NCBI GenBank assembly: GCA_964646755.1
Contig: CAZYIE010000011.1
Coordinates: forward strand, 1-64,000
Source of the DNA: MVRV01 sp964646755
GTDB taxonomy: Bacteria > Desulfobacterota > Syntrophia > Syntrophales > Smithellaceae
Direction of reading: 5' to 3'
Length of the DNA stretch: 64,000 bases
The translations under genes were made by a program, and so were the position numbers. Below the pieces are notes generated by a model, which saw nothing but the letters and a program-made list of their open reading frames with translations, did not search any database and had not been told where the DNA came from. Below are positions 15,430 to 24,596 of the stretch, piece after piece. How positions within the stretch are numbered: position 1 is the first letter of the stretch; each line of letters opens with the position of its first letter.

Positions 15430-17274
15430 TCAGGAAACGAAACTTTCCTCCGCGATCTCCATGATAGACAGATCGTCACTCTTGACGGCTTTAACGACAG
15501 CATCAATCTCCGGCAGGATATGCTTGATAAAATACTTAGCAGCAGTAACCTTCCCAGCGTAGAATGCCGCATCTTTATCGGATTTTATAATTTCCGCCAG
15601 TTTCAGGGGATCGCTGCACAGAGCATCCAGCTTTTCCTTGGCCACGCCAGCCTCCCAGAGGAGCAGCCAGGCCAGAACAACCTTACCCATCATCATCAAG
15701 AAGGGATAGGCATTTCCCACTGGCACCATGAACTTACCACTTTTTCCGCAGGAAGCGAAGTACATGGCCAGATCGGCCAGAGCGTTCACGCCATTTTGGA
15801 CATCCGCAGCCATATCTTTCAAGGCCGGATGGTCTTTGTAACGGGCCACTGTACCTCCCATTTCTCCGAGGAGATTCATGAAGTACAGGCCTTTCTTCAT
15901 ACCGAGTTTACGTCCAACGAGGTCGAGAGCCTGAATGCCGTTGGTGCCTTCATACAGAGAGGCAATCTTTTCATCGCGCATGAACTGTTCAACGGGATAC
16001 TCGGCGCAGAAGCCGTAACCGCCATATACCTGAATGGCCTGCTCGGTTACCTTGAAACCTATATCCGAACAGTAGGCCTTGCAGATGGGCGTCAGTACTT
16101 CGAGCAGCCCGCGATACTTATCTTTCTGTGCCTCATCGGTCGATGTATGTTCCATATCGACGCAATAGGCGGTATAGTACATCAGTGCCCGCATGCCTTC
16201 GACCTGTGCTTTCATCCACAAAAGCATCCGGCGGACGTCAGGGTGCGAAATAATCGGTACGCGGGGCGCTTCCGGGTTCTTCATATCCATAAGGGATGAC
16301 CCTTGCAGCCGGTCTTTGGCATATTGAACGGCATGCATATAAGCGATGGAACCGCTGGCCAGTCCCTGGAGTCCCACACCGATACGGGCCTCATTCATCA
16401 TCAGGAACATGACTTTCATCCCCTGACGTTCTTCTCCCAGGAGTTCGGCGTAGCATTCATTATTGTCGCCGAAATTGATCAGGCAGGTGGAACTCCCGTG
16501 AAGGCCCATCTTGTGCTCGATTCCGTCGATCGTAAAATCGTTCCTCTTGCCGAGACTTCCGTCTTCATTAACCAGATATTTGGGGACGAGGAAAATGGAG
16601 ATGCCGCCGGTACCGGCGGGGTCGCCTTCAATGCGGGCTAGAACAGGATGAATAATATTAGACACCAGATCATGGTCACCGGAAGTGATGAAAAGCTTTG
16701 TGCCTTGGATCTTGAATGTTCCGTCCGGCTGCCGGATGGCCTTTGTCTTGAGAGCGCCGACATCCGAACCGGCCGAGGGCTCCGTAAGGCACATCGTTCC
16801 GCTCCATTCGCCGGTATTCATCTTCTCCATATATTTTTTCTTCTGCGCTTCCGTGCCGAAGGACTCGATGAGATGTGAAGCTCCTTCCGTCAGACCGGGA
16901 AAGGCAACAAAGGCAAAATTGTGCATGAACCAGTCTTTGGCGGCGGTCGAAATGATGAGGGGAAGCCCCTGGCCGCCAACCTCCGGTGATTTACTCATAC
17001 CCATCCAGCCGCCTTCGCAGAAGAGCTTATAGGGCCTGTGGAAAACCTCGGGGGCAAATACCTGACCGTTTTCCAGGCGGCAACCTTCTTTGTCCGCTGC
17101 TGTCAGGGTAGGAAATATCTCTTCAGTGGCGAACTTTTGTGCTTCATTGAGAATCATGTTGAACATGTCTTCTGAAAAATCGGCATATTTAGCCGACTTA
17201 CATATATTAGCAATATTCAGAAGCTCATAAAGAATAAATTTTTGATCCCTTTCATCTAAAATCAAACTTGCCAT
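15430..17274 (-). CDS. Long acyl-CoA dehydrogenase (614 aa, C-terminal extension)
   Basis: FAD-dependent acyl-CoA dehydrogenase of the roughly 600-residue subfamily (DmdC/FadE5-like), about 220 residues longer than ordinary family members because of an extra C-terminal helical domain. FAD and substrate motifs CLTEPSAGSDVGAL and LFITSGDHD are present. Potential catalytic Glu residues are visible both in MNEARIGVG and in LYEGTNGIQALD. It shares its layout with 34918-36783, from which it clearly arose by duplication. AAAGGAGG precedes the ATG. It stands alone on the minus strand, divergent from the histone-deacetylase-like gene, and the two share a 390-base control region. Confidence 0.93.
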   Translation of the reverse strand: MASLILDERDQKFILYELLNIANICKSAKYADFSEDMFNMILNEAQKFATEEIFPTLTAADKEGCRLENGQVFAPEVFHRPYKLFCEGGWMGMSKSPEVGGQGLPLIISTAAKDWFMHNFAFVAFPGLTEGASHLIESFGTEAQKKKYMEKMNTGEWSGTMCLTEPSAGSDVGALKTKAIRQPDGTFKIQGTKLFITSGDHDLVSNIIHPVLARIEGDPAGTGGISIFLVPKYLVNEDGSLGKRNDFTIDGIEHKMGLHGSSTCLINFGDNNECYAELLGEERQGMKVMFLMMNEARIGVGLQGLASGSIAYMHAVQYAKDRLQGSSLMDMKNPEAPRVPIISHPDVRRMLLWMKAQVEGMRALMYYTAYCVDMEHTSTDEAQKDKYRGLLEVLTPICKAYCSDIGFKVTEQAIQVYGGYGFCAEYPVEQFMRDEKIASLYEGTNGIQALDLVGRKLGMKKGLYFMNLLGEMGGTVARYKDHPALKDMAADVQNGVNALADLAMYFASCGKSGKFMVPVGNAYPFLMMMGKVVLAWLLLWEAGVAKEKLDALCSDPLKLAEIIKSDKDAAFYAGKVTAAKYFIKHILPEIDAVVKAVKSDDLSIMEIAEESFVS

Positions 17275-17664
17275 CTAAACTTCCTCCTTTTTTCTGAATT
17301 ATTTGTATTTGTCGATGTGCCCTCCATCGAAGTCATTTTACATAATCCGTAACAATGGTAATGAATATTGTATGCTCAGTTCAATAATCCGTAAACGCAA
17401 GAGCGATGTAACACAAATCTTCGATTATCAAAAGATAATAATTAATATAAGTCAATAAAAATACAGGAAGTATTTCTATATTTCGTTGGACAAGAATCAA
17501 CATTTTATCGTTTGTGAATGAAAATGCCGGATAAATGAGCGAAATAAGAAAAAATACTTCCTCGGTTCCGCAGAAACCGGATCAATCATGTTTTGCTCTT
17601 TAGAATCATTTGTGATAAATCAGCGACAGTTTTAATCAGAAAAAATTTAAACAGAGGGTGGCTT
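17275..17664. promoter_or_regulatory. Divergent control region with an 11-bp direct repeat
   Basis: Intergenic between the leftward acyl-CoA dehydrogenase and the rightward deacetylase-family gene. ATAATCCGTAA occurs at 17342-17352 and 17384-17394, 42 bp apart (four helical turns), about 70-120 bases upstream of the dehydrogenase start. This fits a regulator binding the same face of the helix. The remainder is AT-rich. I cannot assign -35/-10 boxes with confidence. Confidence 0.45.
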
Positions 17665-18720
17665 GTGTCCAGGAAAACAGGCATTGTCAAAGATAGTCGT
17701 TATTTGCGGCATTCGGCCGGTTTTGCTCATCCGGAAAGCCCCGAGCGGCTGGCGGCAATTTATGAAATGCTGGATAATCCCGGCATGTCCTGGAAGTTCA
17801 AGGACATTGAACCGCGCGAAGCCACACATGAAGAGCTGGCGACTATTCATTCTCCCTCTTATATTGATTATATTGCCGGCACTGCCGGCGAGGACTGTGT
17901 TATGCTTGATTCGGATACAGTCACAAGCCCGGAAACATATCAAACAGCTAAACTGGCGGCTGGCGGTTTTTGCAATGCCATTAATGATGTTATCACCGGT
18001 GATTTGGATAACGCTTTTGCTTTTGTCCGGCCACCCGGCCATCATGCCGAATATGATGCCGCCGCCGGTTTCTGCATTTTTAATAATGTTGCGGTCGGGG
18101 CGATGCATGCCATTTTGAAACACAAAATGCAAAGGATCCTCATTGTGGATTGGGATTTGCACCACGGCAACGGCACACAGCATCTTTTTTACAATGATCC
18201 GCGTGTCTTGTATTTTTCTACTCACCAGTACCCATATTACCCGGGAACCGGCGGAATAGATGAAATTGGCCAAGGTGAAGGTAAAGGGTACACTGTTAAT
18301 GTTCCTCTGAGCGGCGGCGCCGGAGACGATGAGTATATTAAAATATTCCGCAGAATACTTACGCCGGTAGCACTGGAGTTTCAGCCCGAATTAGTGCTGG
18401 TCTCCGCGGGCTTTGATATTTATTGTCATGATCCACTGGGCAGTATGCGCGTTACGCCACAGGGGTTTGCTGCGCTGACCCGCGTTTTGATGAATATTGC
18501 TGATAGTTGTTGCCAGGGGAGGTCGGTGGCTGTGCTGGAAGGCGGTTATAATGTTGAGGGATTGACAAAATCAGCGAAAGCTGTTTTGGAAGAGATGCTC
18601 GATGAAATTCATTGCTCTGAGGAGCAGCTTGCGGATGCCGAGCGCAATGCCGACGATGAAATAAACATTATAATCAAACGCGTTGCTAAAACAATCGCCC
18701 CATACTGGAAGCTCGATTAA
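17665..18720 (+). CDS. Histone deacetylase / acetoin-utilisation (AcuC) family protein (351 aa)
   Basis: Zinc-dependent arginase-fold amidohydrolase of the class II HDAC/AcuC/acetylpolyamine-amidohydrolase family. It has the Pro-rich RPPGHHAEYDAAAGFCIFNN with the catalytic His pair, the zinc ligands in DWDLHHGNGTQ, and the third ligand in SAGFDIYCHDPLG. The ligand set is complete, so activity is expected. It may deacetylate a protein such as acyl-CoA synthetase, or a small molecule; the abundance of acyl-CoA ligases nearby makes the former attractive but unproven. The GTG start at 17665 is chosen because AGAGGGTG precedes it; the frame is open to 17593. It lies 21 bases before gatC. Confidence 0.88.
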   Translation: MSRKTGIVKDSRYLRHSAGFAHPESPERLAAIYEMLDNPGMSWKFKDIEPREATHEELATIHSPSYIDYIAGTAGEDCVMLDSDTVTSPETYQTAKLAAGGFCNAINDVITGDLDNAFAFVRPPGHHAEYDAAAGFCIFNNVAVGAMHAILKHKMQRILIVDWDLHHGNGTQHLFYNDPRVLYFSTHQYPYYPGTGGIDEIGQGEGKGYTVNVPLSGGAGDDEYIKIFRRILTPVALEFQPELVLVSAGFDIYCHDPLGSMRVTPQGFAALTRVLMNIADSCCQGRSVAVLEGGYNVEGLTKSAKAVLEEMLDEIHCSEEQLADAERNADDEINIIIKRVAKTIAPYWKLD

Positions 18721-18741
18721 GTCGGTTAATAAGGAGAATTG

Positions 18742-19026
18742 ATGATTACCGTACAGGAAGTTGAATATGTGGCGCATCTGGCGCGCCTCGAAATTGACGA
18801 TGCGCAGAAGGATAAATTTACTTCGCAACTGAACGATATCCTGCTTTACATTGATAAACTCAACGAACTGGATACTACAGGTGTTGAGCCGATGAGTCAT
18901 GCGATTGCCGTGACTAATGCGTTTCGTGAAGACAAGATTGCGGATTCTCTCGGCACGGAAAAATCACTGGCCAATGCCCCGGATGGGCGTGGCGAATTTT
19001 TCCGCGTACCGAAGGTAATTGAATAA
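18742..19026 (+). CDS. gatC: Glutamyl-tRNA(Gln) amidotransferase subunit C
   Basis: Small (94 aa) stabilising subunit of GatCAB, which converts Glu-tRNA(Gln) and Asp-tRNA(Asn) to the amides. It has the family pattern VEYVAHLARLEI, QLNDILLYIDKLNELDT and EDKIADSLGTEKSLANAP. AAGGAG lies before the ATG at 18742; a TTG one codon earlier is less likely. It is followed by gatA and gatB in the same direction. Confidence 0.95.
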   Translation: MITVQEVEYVAHLARLEIDDAQKDKFTSQLNDILLYIDKLNELDTTGVEPMSHAIAVTNAFREDKIADSLGTEKSLANAPDGRGEFFRVPKVIE

Positions 19027-19075
19027 GCAGGGGCGATTCGCGAACCGCCCCTGCAATAATGGAAAGAAGGAAGTT

Positions 19076-20533
19076 ATGGAGTTAAACACACTTACCATTC
19101 ATGAATTGCAGGAAAAAATAAAAAACGGTCAAACATCCGCAGTACAAATTGTTGAGTCCGTTTTTAGCAGGATTGGTGTTGTCGAAGAGCGAGTGCACTC
19201 GTATATTCGACTGATGAAAGATGAAGCTCTGGCTGCAGCAAAAAAAGCCGACGAAGATATTAAAAGTGGTGCTATCAAACCTCTGGCCGGCATTCCTGTT
19301 GCCCTGAAAGATATAGTATGCACAAAAGGTATTGCCACGACCTGCGGTTCACATATTTTGCATAATTTTGTGCCGCCGTACGATGCAACAGTTGTCGAAA
19401 AACTGCGGGAAGCCGGGGCTGTTTTTGTCGGCAAGGCCAATATGGACGAATTCGCCATGGGATCTTCTACGGAAACTTCCTGGTTTGGAGTTACGCGCAA
19501 TCCGTGGGATCTAGAAAGAATTCCCGGCGGTTCCAGCGGCGGCTCGGCAACGGCGGTGGCCGCTGATGAATGCATTGCTTCCATCGGTTCCGATACCGGC
19601 GGTTCTATCCGCCAGCCGGCAGCACTTTGCGGAGTTGTCGGCTTAAAACCAACTTATGGCCGCGTTTCGCGTTTCGGGTTGATTGCTTTTGCTTCGTCAC
19701 TGGATCAAATCGGCCCCTTCACGAAAGATGTCGAAGATTGTGCCATTATGATGAATGTTTTAGCCGGTTACGACCCGCGCGAATCCACATCGGTGCAGGC
19801 GGAAGTTCCCGATTACCGGCAATTCGTAGGCAAAGATATTGCCGGCTGGAAAATAGGCATCCCTAAAGAATATTTTATTGAAGGTATTGATCCCGAAGTT
19901 GCCGCCGCAGTAAAAAAAGCCATTACCGTTATTGAAAAATGCGGCGGCCAGTGTGTGGATATTTCTCTGCCGCATACGGAATATTGTCTGGCCGTTTATT
20001 ATATTATTGCTCCGGCGGAAGCGAGCTCCAACCTGGCGCGCTATGACGGCGTGAAATATGGTTTGCGAACTTCCGAAGCCCGGGACTTACTGGATATGTA
20101 CAAAAAAACTCGAACGCAGGGATTCGGCAATGAAGTGAAAAGAAGAATAATGATCGGTACTTATGCTTTATCATCCGGATATTATGATGCTTATTATAAA
20201 AAAGCGTCGCAGGTACGCGCCTTGATCAAGCAGGATTTTGCGGAGGCATTTAAAAAATGCGATGTAATTCTTACGCCGACAACACCGACGCCGGCGTTTA
20301 AAATCGGTGAGAAAACGGACAATCCCTTGCAGATGTACCTTTCCGATCTTTTCACCATCTCGTCCAATCTGGCGGGAATTCCCGGAATATCGGTGCCCTG
20401 CGGTTTTACCGCCAGCGGTTTGCCCGTAGGGCTGCAGTTTTTAGCCGGACATTTTGAAGAAGGAAAGCTTATTTCAATAGCCTCTGCCTATGAAAAGAAC
20501 GCTAATCTTGAAAAAAGGAGGCCGCAATTATAA
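19076..20533 (+). CDS. gatA: Glutamyl-tRNA(Gln) amidotransferase subunit A
   Basis: Amidase subunit (485 aa) that releases ammonia from glutamine for transfer to the tRNA-bound amino acid. The Ser-cisSer-Lys triad is visible: Lys in VALKDIV, the Gly/Ser-rich GGSSGGSATAVAA, and the nucleophile in SIGSDTGGSIRQPA. The start at 19076 follows GAAGGAAG; a longer frame back to 19019 overlaps gatC and is unlikely. It overlaps gatB by one base. Confidence 0.97.
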   Translation: MELNTLTIHELQEKIKNGQTSAVQIVESVFSRIGVVEERVHSYIRLMKDEALAAAKKADEDIKSGAIKPLAGIPVALKDIVCTKGIATTCGSHILHNFVPPYDATVVEKLREAGAVFVGKANMDEFAMGSSTETSWFGVTRNPWDLERIPGGSSGGSATAVAADECIASIGSDTGGSIRQPAALCGVVGLKPTYGRVSRFGLIAFASSLDQIGPFTKDVEDCAIMMNVLAGYDPRESTSVQAEVPDYRQFVGKDIAGWKIGIPKEYFIEGIDPEVAAAVKKAITVIEKCGGQCVDISLPHTEYCLAVYYIIAPAEASSNLARYDGVKYGLRTSEARDLLDMYKKTRTQGFGNEVKRRIMIGTYALSSGYYDAYYKKASQVRALIKQDFAEAFKKCDVILTPTTPTPAFKIGEKTDNPLQMYLSDLFTISSNLAGIPGISVPCGFTASGLPVGLQFLAGHFEEGKLISIASAYEKNANLEKRRPQL

Positions 20534-21963
20534 TGGAGTTTGAAACAGTAATCGGTCTGGAAGTACATGCTCAACTTTTAACGGATACAAAAATATTCTG
20601 CAATTGCTCGACTAAATTCGGCCAAGCGCCCAACAGCCATGCCTGTCCGGTATGCCTCGGCATGCCCGGTGTGCTGCCGGTATTAAATAAGAAGGTCGTG
20701 GAGTACGGTATGAAGATGTCTCTGGCGACCAATTGCACCATCAATAAATCCTGCAGTTTTGCGCGGAAAAATTATTTTTACCCCGATCTGCCCAAAGGGT
20801 ATCAAATATCACAATATGCCTATCCTCTTTCGGAGCACGGGCATGTTTTTCTGGAAGTGGATGGAGCACAAAAGAAAGTCGGTATTACCCGGATCCATAT
20901 GGAAGAAGATGCTGGCAAGTTGATGCACGATGAACATAATCCCGTCAGTTATGTGGATTTAAACCGCGCCGGTGTGCCGCTGATTGAAATAGTCAGCGAG
21001 CCCGATATGCGTTCACCTGCAGAAGCAGCCGATTACTTGAAGCGCCTGCACGAAATTCTGGTTTATCTGGAAATTTGCGACGGCAATATGGAAGAAGGTT
21101 CTTTCCGCTGTGATGCTAATGTTTCCATTCGGCCGAAAGGACAGGATGAATTCGGCACCCGCGCCGAACTCAAAAACATGAATTCCTTCCGCAATGTTCA
21201 GCGCGCGCTGGAATATGAAGTCAAGCGCCAGCAGTACATTGTGGAAAACGGGGGAAAAATCGTCCAGGAAACCCGCCTCTGGGATGACGCGCAGGGGGTG
21301 ACCAATCCCATGCGCAGCAAGGAAGAGGCTCATGATTACCGCTATTTCCCCGATCCTGATTTAGTTCCTATTATCGTGGATGACACCTGGATAGAAGAAA
21401 TTCGCAGAGAACTGCCCGAGCTGCCGCGGGCCAAGCGGGAAAGATTTGTTAAAGATTATCAGATTCCGGCTTACGATGCCGGTGTGCTTACCGCCGATAA
21501 AGCGCTGTCTGATTATTATGAAGAAGTCGTCCGTCTTTGCGCCAGTCCCAAGGCGGCCAGTAACTGGGTGATGGGTGATGTGCTGAGATTTTTAAATGAA
21601 GAAAAGCGTGATATCCGCAATTGCCCGATCACTGCGGTAAGCTTAGCGGAAATGATCCAGCTCATCGAAGACGGCACCATCAGCGGTAAAATGGCTAAAG
21701 ATATTGTCGGGGAAATGTATAAAACCGGCAGCGCCCCCAAGACCATCATTGCCGAAAAAGGCATGGTGCAGATCACCGATGAAGGCGCACTGCTGAAAAC
21801 AATTTCAGCAATCATAGATGCCAATCCCAATCAACTCAAGGATTACCGTGGCGGGAAAGATAAACTTTTCGGCTTTTTCGTCGGCCAGGTGATGAAAGCA
21901 ACGCAAGGCAAAGCCAATCCGCAACTAGTTAATGATTTGCTCAAAAAGATGCTGGCCGGCTGA
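20533..21963 (+). CDS. gatB: Aspartyl/glutamyl-tRNA amidotransferase subunit B
   Basis: Kinase/tRNA-binding subunit (476 aa) of GatCAB. Motifs seen are IGLEVHAQLLTDTKIFC, ACPVCLGMPGVLPVLN with a zinc-site cysteine pair, YFYPDLPKGYQISQ and YRYFPDPDLVP. The C-terminal YqeY-like helical tail (MVQITDEGALLKTI onward) is complete. Its ATG overlaps the gatA stop (TAATG) and its TGA overlaps the mtnA ATG, so translation is coupled on both sides. Confidence 0.97.
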   Translation: MEFETVIGLEVHAQLLTDTKIFCNCSTKFGQAPNSHACPVCLGMPGVLPVLNKKVVEYGMKMSLATNCTINKSCSFARKNYFYPDLPKGYQISQYAYPLSEHGHVFLEVDGAQKKVGITRIHMEEDAGKLMHDEHNPVSYVDLNRAGVPLIEIVSEPDMRSPAEAADYLKRLHEILVYLEICDGNMEEGSFRCDANVSIRPKGQDEFGTRAELKNMNSFRNVQRALEYEVKRQQYIVENGGKIVQETRLWDDAQGVTNPMRSKEEAHDYRYFPDPDLVPIIVDDTWIEEIRRELPELPRAKRERFVKDYQIPAYDAGVLTADKALSDYYEEVVRLCASPKAASNWVMGDVLRFLNEEKRDIRNCPITAVSLAEMIQLIEDGTISGKMAKDIVGEMYKTGSAPKTIIAEKGMVQITDEGALLKTISAIIDANPNQLKDYRGGKDKLFGFFVGQVMKATQGKANPQLVNDLLKKMLAG

Positions 21964-23009
21964 TGATTAAGACTGTTATCTGGAAAAACAATACGGTTGT
22001 TTTGATTGATCAAAATGCCCTGCCGCTTATCGAGCGCTATATTACCTGCCATCGCTATCAGGAAGTAATTTCCGCCATTAAAGATTTAACTCTACGGGGT
22101 GCGCCGGCTATTGGCGTTGCTGCGGCTATGGCGGCAGCACTGGGCGCAACAGAGTTGCCGGTATTGCCACCGGAGAAACTCCGCCAAAATTTTTATGAGA
22201 TTTGTAACGAGATCGAGCAGTCACGCCCGACGGCACGCAATCTCTTCTGGGCACTGGAGCGCATGAAAAAATGTCTGGACAGTGCCATAGCTTCCGGCAA
22301 GAAAAAAATAGTCCCGGAATTGGTGGGGGAAGCCAGGCGCATTTGCGCAGAAGATATTGCCAATAACCGTCAGATGGGAAAAAACGGCAGCGCCCTTATT
22401 GCCGATGGAGATAATGTTCTGACCCACTGCAACGCCGGCGCCCTGGCAACGGCAGGTTACGGTACGGCTCTTGGCGTTTTGCGTGCGGCGCGGGAGCAAG
22501 GCAAAAAAATACAAGTCTATGTTGATGAAACGAGGCCAGTTTTGCAGGGAGCGCGCCTTACCGCCTGGGAGCTTAAAAAAGAAAAGATTCCCGCTATCTT
22601 GATTACTGACAACATGGCCGGGTTTTTGATGCAGCAGGGAAAGATTGACAAGGTTATTGTCGGTGCCGACCGGATTGCCGCCAACGGTGATACCGCCAAT
22701 AAAATCGGCACTTATTCTTTAGCAGTGCTGGCCTGCGAGCATAGCATTCCTTTTTATATTGCAGCACCTCTTTCCACAATAGACTCTTCTTTAAAAACGG
22801 GCTTGGCAATACCGATTGAGGAGAGGTCAGCCGCAGAAGTCACCCACTTCCGTAACCTTCAAACAGCGCCTGACGGCATGAAGGTTTACAATCCGGCCTT
22901 CGACATCACGCCGGCCCGATATATATCCGCGATTATTACGGAAAAAGGAATACTCGAAAAGCCTTATCTTCGATCTATCCGCAGTCTTGAGAAAGGTCAA
23001 TCCGCCTGA
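21963..23009 (+). CDS. mtnA: Methylthioribose-1-phosphate isomerase MtnA
   Basis: Isomerises 5-methylthioribose-1-phosphate to the ribulose form in methionine salvage. At 348 residues it has the expected length. The catalytic Cys is in THCNAGALATAGYGTALG and the Asp in VGADRIAANGDTANKIGTY. The eIF2B-alpha-like fold motif DNMAGFLMQQGKID is intact. The rest of the salvage pathway is not in the window, so the enzyme may act in an alternative (DHAP-shunt-like) route. It is translationally coupled to gatB upstream and to the HAD gene downstream (both share a base). Confidence 0.95.
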   Translation: MIKTVIWKNNTVVLIDQNALPLIERYITCHRYQEVISAIKDLTLRGAPAIGVAAAMAAALGATELPVLPPEKLRQNFYEICNEIEQSRPTARNLFWALERMKKCLDSAIASGKKKIVPELVGEARRICAEDIANNRQMGKNGSALIADGDNVLTHCNAGALATAGYGTALGVLRAAREQGKKIQVYVDETRPVLQGARLTAWELKKEKIPAILITDNMAGFLMQQGKIDKVIVGADRIAANGDTANKIGTYSLAVLACEHSIPFYIAAPLSTIDSSLKTGLAIPIEERSAAEVTHFRNLQTAPDGMKVYNPAFDITPARYISAIITEKGILEKPYLRSIRSLEKGQSA

Positions 23010-23626
23010 TGAAATTATTCCTTTTTGATTTTGACGGTGTGCTGGTAGAGTCTCTGGACATCTACGAAAAGGCAGTCAGCCTCTCTCTTGCAAAAATGAA
23101 CAAGCCTCTGACGCGGGGCAGAGAAGATTTCCTGGAATTATTCGACGGCAATTTTTACGAATCACTGACTAAAAGGGGGGTGGATTTAAAGGAATTTATG
23201 GAAGTTTCCAGCGGCCTGCTTGAGCAGGTGGATTACACAGAGATGCAGCCGGTTACTGCCATTATTGATGTAGTTGAGGAACTGCAGAAGAATAACATTC
23301 TGCTGGTGATTTCTTCCAATTATTCTCAGACGATTTCAGCGGCACTGGAACAATTTAAATTTAATGGGTATTTTCAGGAGGTGCTCGGTTCCGATTTCCT
23401 GCTCTCTAAAAAAGATAAAGTGCTTTATGCCATTAAGAAGTATCAAATTGATCCCGAAGATATTTATTACATTGGTGATACAACCGGCGATATTCAGGAA
23501 GGACGGGCCGCCGGAGTAAAAACTGTCGGTGTCACCTGGGGCTGGCACAGTAAGGAAAGAATGGCTGCCGCCCAGCCGGATTATCTCGTCAATAAGCCGC
23601 AAGAATTATTGCAACTAAGCCAGTGA
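23009..23626 (+). CDS. HAD-superfamily phosphatase (phosphoglycolate phosphatase-like)
   Basis: 205-residue haloacid-dehalogenase-type hydrolase with the nucleophile motif DFDGVLVES at residues 7-15, motif II SSN, a Lys in KKDKVLYAI, and motif IV GDTTGDIQEG. The small alpha-helical cap between motifs I and II places it in subfamily I (Gph/PGMB-like). The substrate is unknown. Downstream of mtnA it could act on a salvage intermediate, but this is only contextual. It overlaps mtnA and the DUF116 gene by one and four bases. Confidence 0.88.
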   Translation: MKLFLFDFDGVLVESLDIYEKAVSLSLAKMNKPLTRGREDFLELFDGNFYESLTKRGVDLKEFMEVSSGLLEQVDYTEMQPVTAIIDVVEELQKNNILLVISSNYSQTISAALEQFKFNGYFQEVLGSDFLLSKKDKVLYAIKKYQIDPEDIYYIGDTTGDIQEGRAAGVKTVGVTWGWHSKERMAAAQPDYLVNKPQELLQLSQ

Positions 23627-24192
23627 GATTAAATATGACACAGGGTTGCAGCAAACTTAAGTTTATTTCCGCCGTTTTTTTCTTTCCGCTGCGCTCGTCG
23701 CTTGAGCGTCTGGGAATTCGCTATGATCTTTCCGCTATCACCAATGCCTATTATCGCGAGGAGTTTGATAGTATCCCGGCTGCCCAAAAGGCGGTTATCC
23801 TGCCCCACTGCCTGATCAGCGATAAATGCCCTGCCCGCTTTTCCAAAATGGAGGGAATTATTTGCAGTAAATGCAAAAAATGCGGTTGCGGCGAGATATG
23901 CATCCTTGCCGAGGAGCAGGGATGGCAATTCTACATCACACCCAGCACAGGATTCACAAAACGGCTTGTGCATAGAAAGACAATCCGGGCTGCCGTCGGG
24001 GCGGCCTGCAATTTCGAAATCGAAAAAGGCATACGGTCAACACCGATCAACACGAAAGGCGTTCATCTGCAGCGGGAGAAAGTAATTCCCCAGGTTGTTC
24101 TGACAGCCCGGTATGATTGTCTGAACAATGATGTTGACTGGGAACAGTTAAAAAGGATTATCCGGGGTGAAAGGGCATCTGTTGAGTTCTGA
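23623..24192 (+). CDS. DUF116 cysteine-rich protein (189 aa)
   Basis: It shows the DUF116 pattern: ILPHCLISDKCPARF, then a dense cysteine cluster (CSKCKKCGCGEICIL), a GWQFYITPSTGF segment and AAVGAACNFEIEKG. The cysteines suggest a metal or iron-sulfur site. The domain is widespread in anaerobes and its role is not established. The GTG start at 23623 overlaps the HAD stop by four bases; an ATG four codons later (23635) is a possible alternative. It ends the compact gatCAB-mtnA-HAD-DUF116 run. Confidence 0.82.
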   Translation: MRLNMTQGCSKLKFISAVFFFPLRSSLERLGIRYDLSAITNAYYREEFDSIPAAQKAVILPHCLISDKCPARFSKMEGIICSKCKKCGCGEICILAEEQGWQFYITPSTGFTKRLVHRKTIRAAVGAACNFEIEKGIRSTPINTKGVHLQREKVIPQVVLTARYDCLNNDVDWEQLKRIIRGERASVEF

Positions 24193-24245
24193 TTCAAGTT
24201 CAACCTTGTTTTTACCGATAATTAATATATAAGGAGAACAAACTT

Positions 24246-24596
24246 ATGTCGTCCGCTTTTGGAATTGCCCTGACCGCGTTGAAAGCTTTCGAGAAAAAGC
24301 TTGACGTAAACGCCAATAATATTGCCAATGCAGAAACAAATAATTTTAAGAAAAGCCTTGTTGAACTTCAAGAAGCAGCCAATGGCGGTGTGGTTGTAAC
24401 AATTAGTAGCGTTGATACTCCCGGCATGGAACTGGACCCCAATGCGCAAACAGGTGTTGCCCAGCAAACATCAAATGTGACCCTGGCAGAAGAGATTGCC
24501 GATCAGATTCTCGCTCAATATTCCTATGAAGCCAATATCCTGACCATTAAAACCGCCACAGAAATGCAAAAAGAACTGCTCGATATTAAAGCTTAA
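24246..24596 (+). CDS. Flagellar basal-body rod (FlgC/FlgG-type) family protein, orphan (116 aa)
   Basis: The N-terminal helix SAFGIALTALKAFEKKLDV, then NANNIANAETNNFKKSLVE, is the classical flagellar rod/hook signature (Flg_bb_rod). The C-terminal NVTLAEEIADQILAQYSYEA and TATEMQKELLDI matches the FlgEFG C-terminal helix. The two halves are joined by a very short middle, giving 116 residues, a little shorter than a typical FlgC (about 135-140). No other flagellar gene is in the window. AAGGAGAA precedes the ATG. It may be a displaced rod protein or a family member with another role. Confidence 0.8.
   Translation: MSSAFGIALTALKAFEKKLDVNANNIANAETNNFKKSLVELQEAANGGVVVTISSVDTPGMELDPNAQTGVAQQTSNVTLAEEIADQILAQYSYEANILTIKTATEMQKELLDIKA

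Noticed and set aside
15421..16299. A 292-codon plus-strand open frame opposite the 614-aa acyl-CoA dehydrogenase.
   Set aside because: It is the antisense mirror of a strong gene with clear motifs; no family, no ribosome site. Codon bias of the real gene keeps the opposite frame open.
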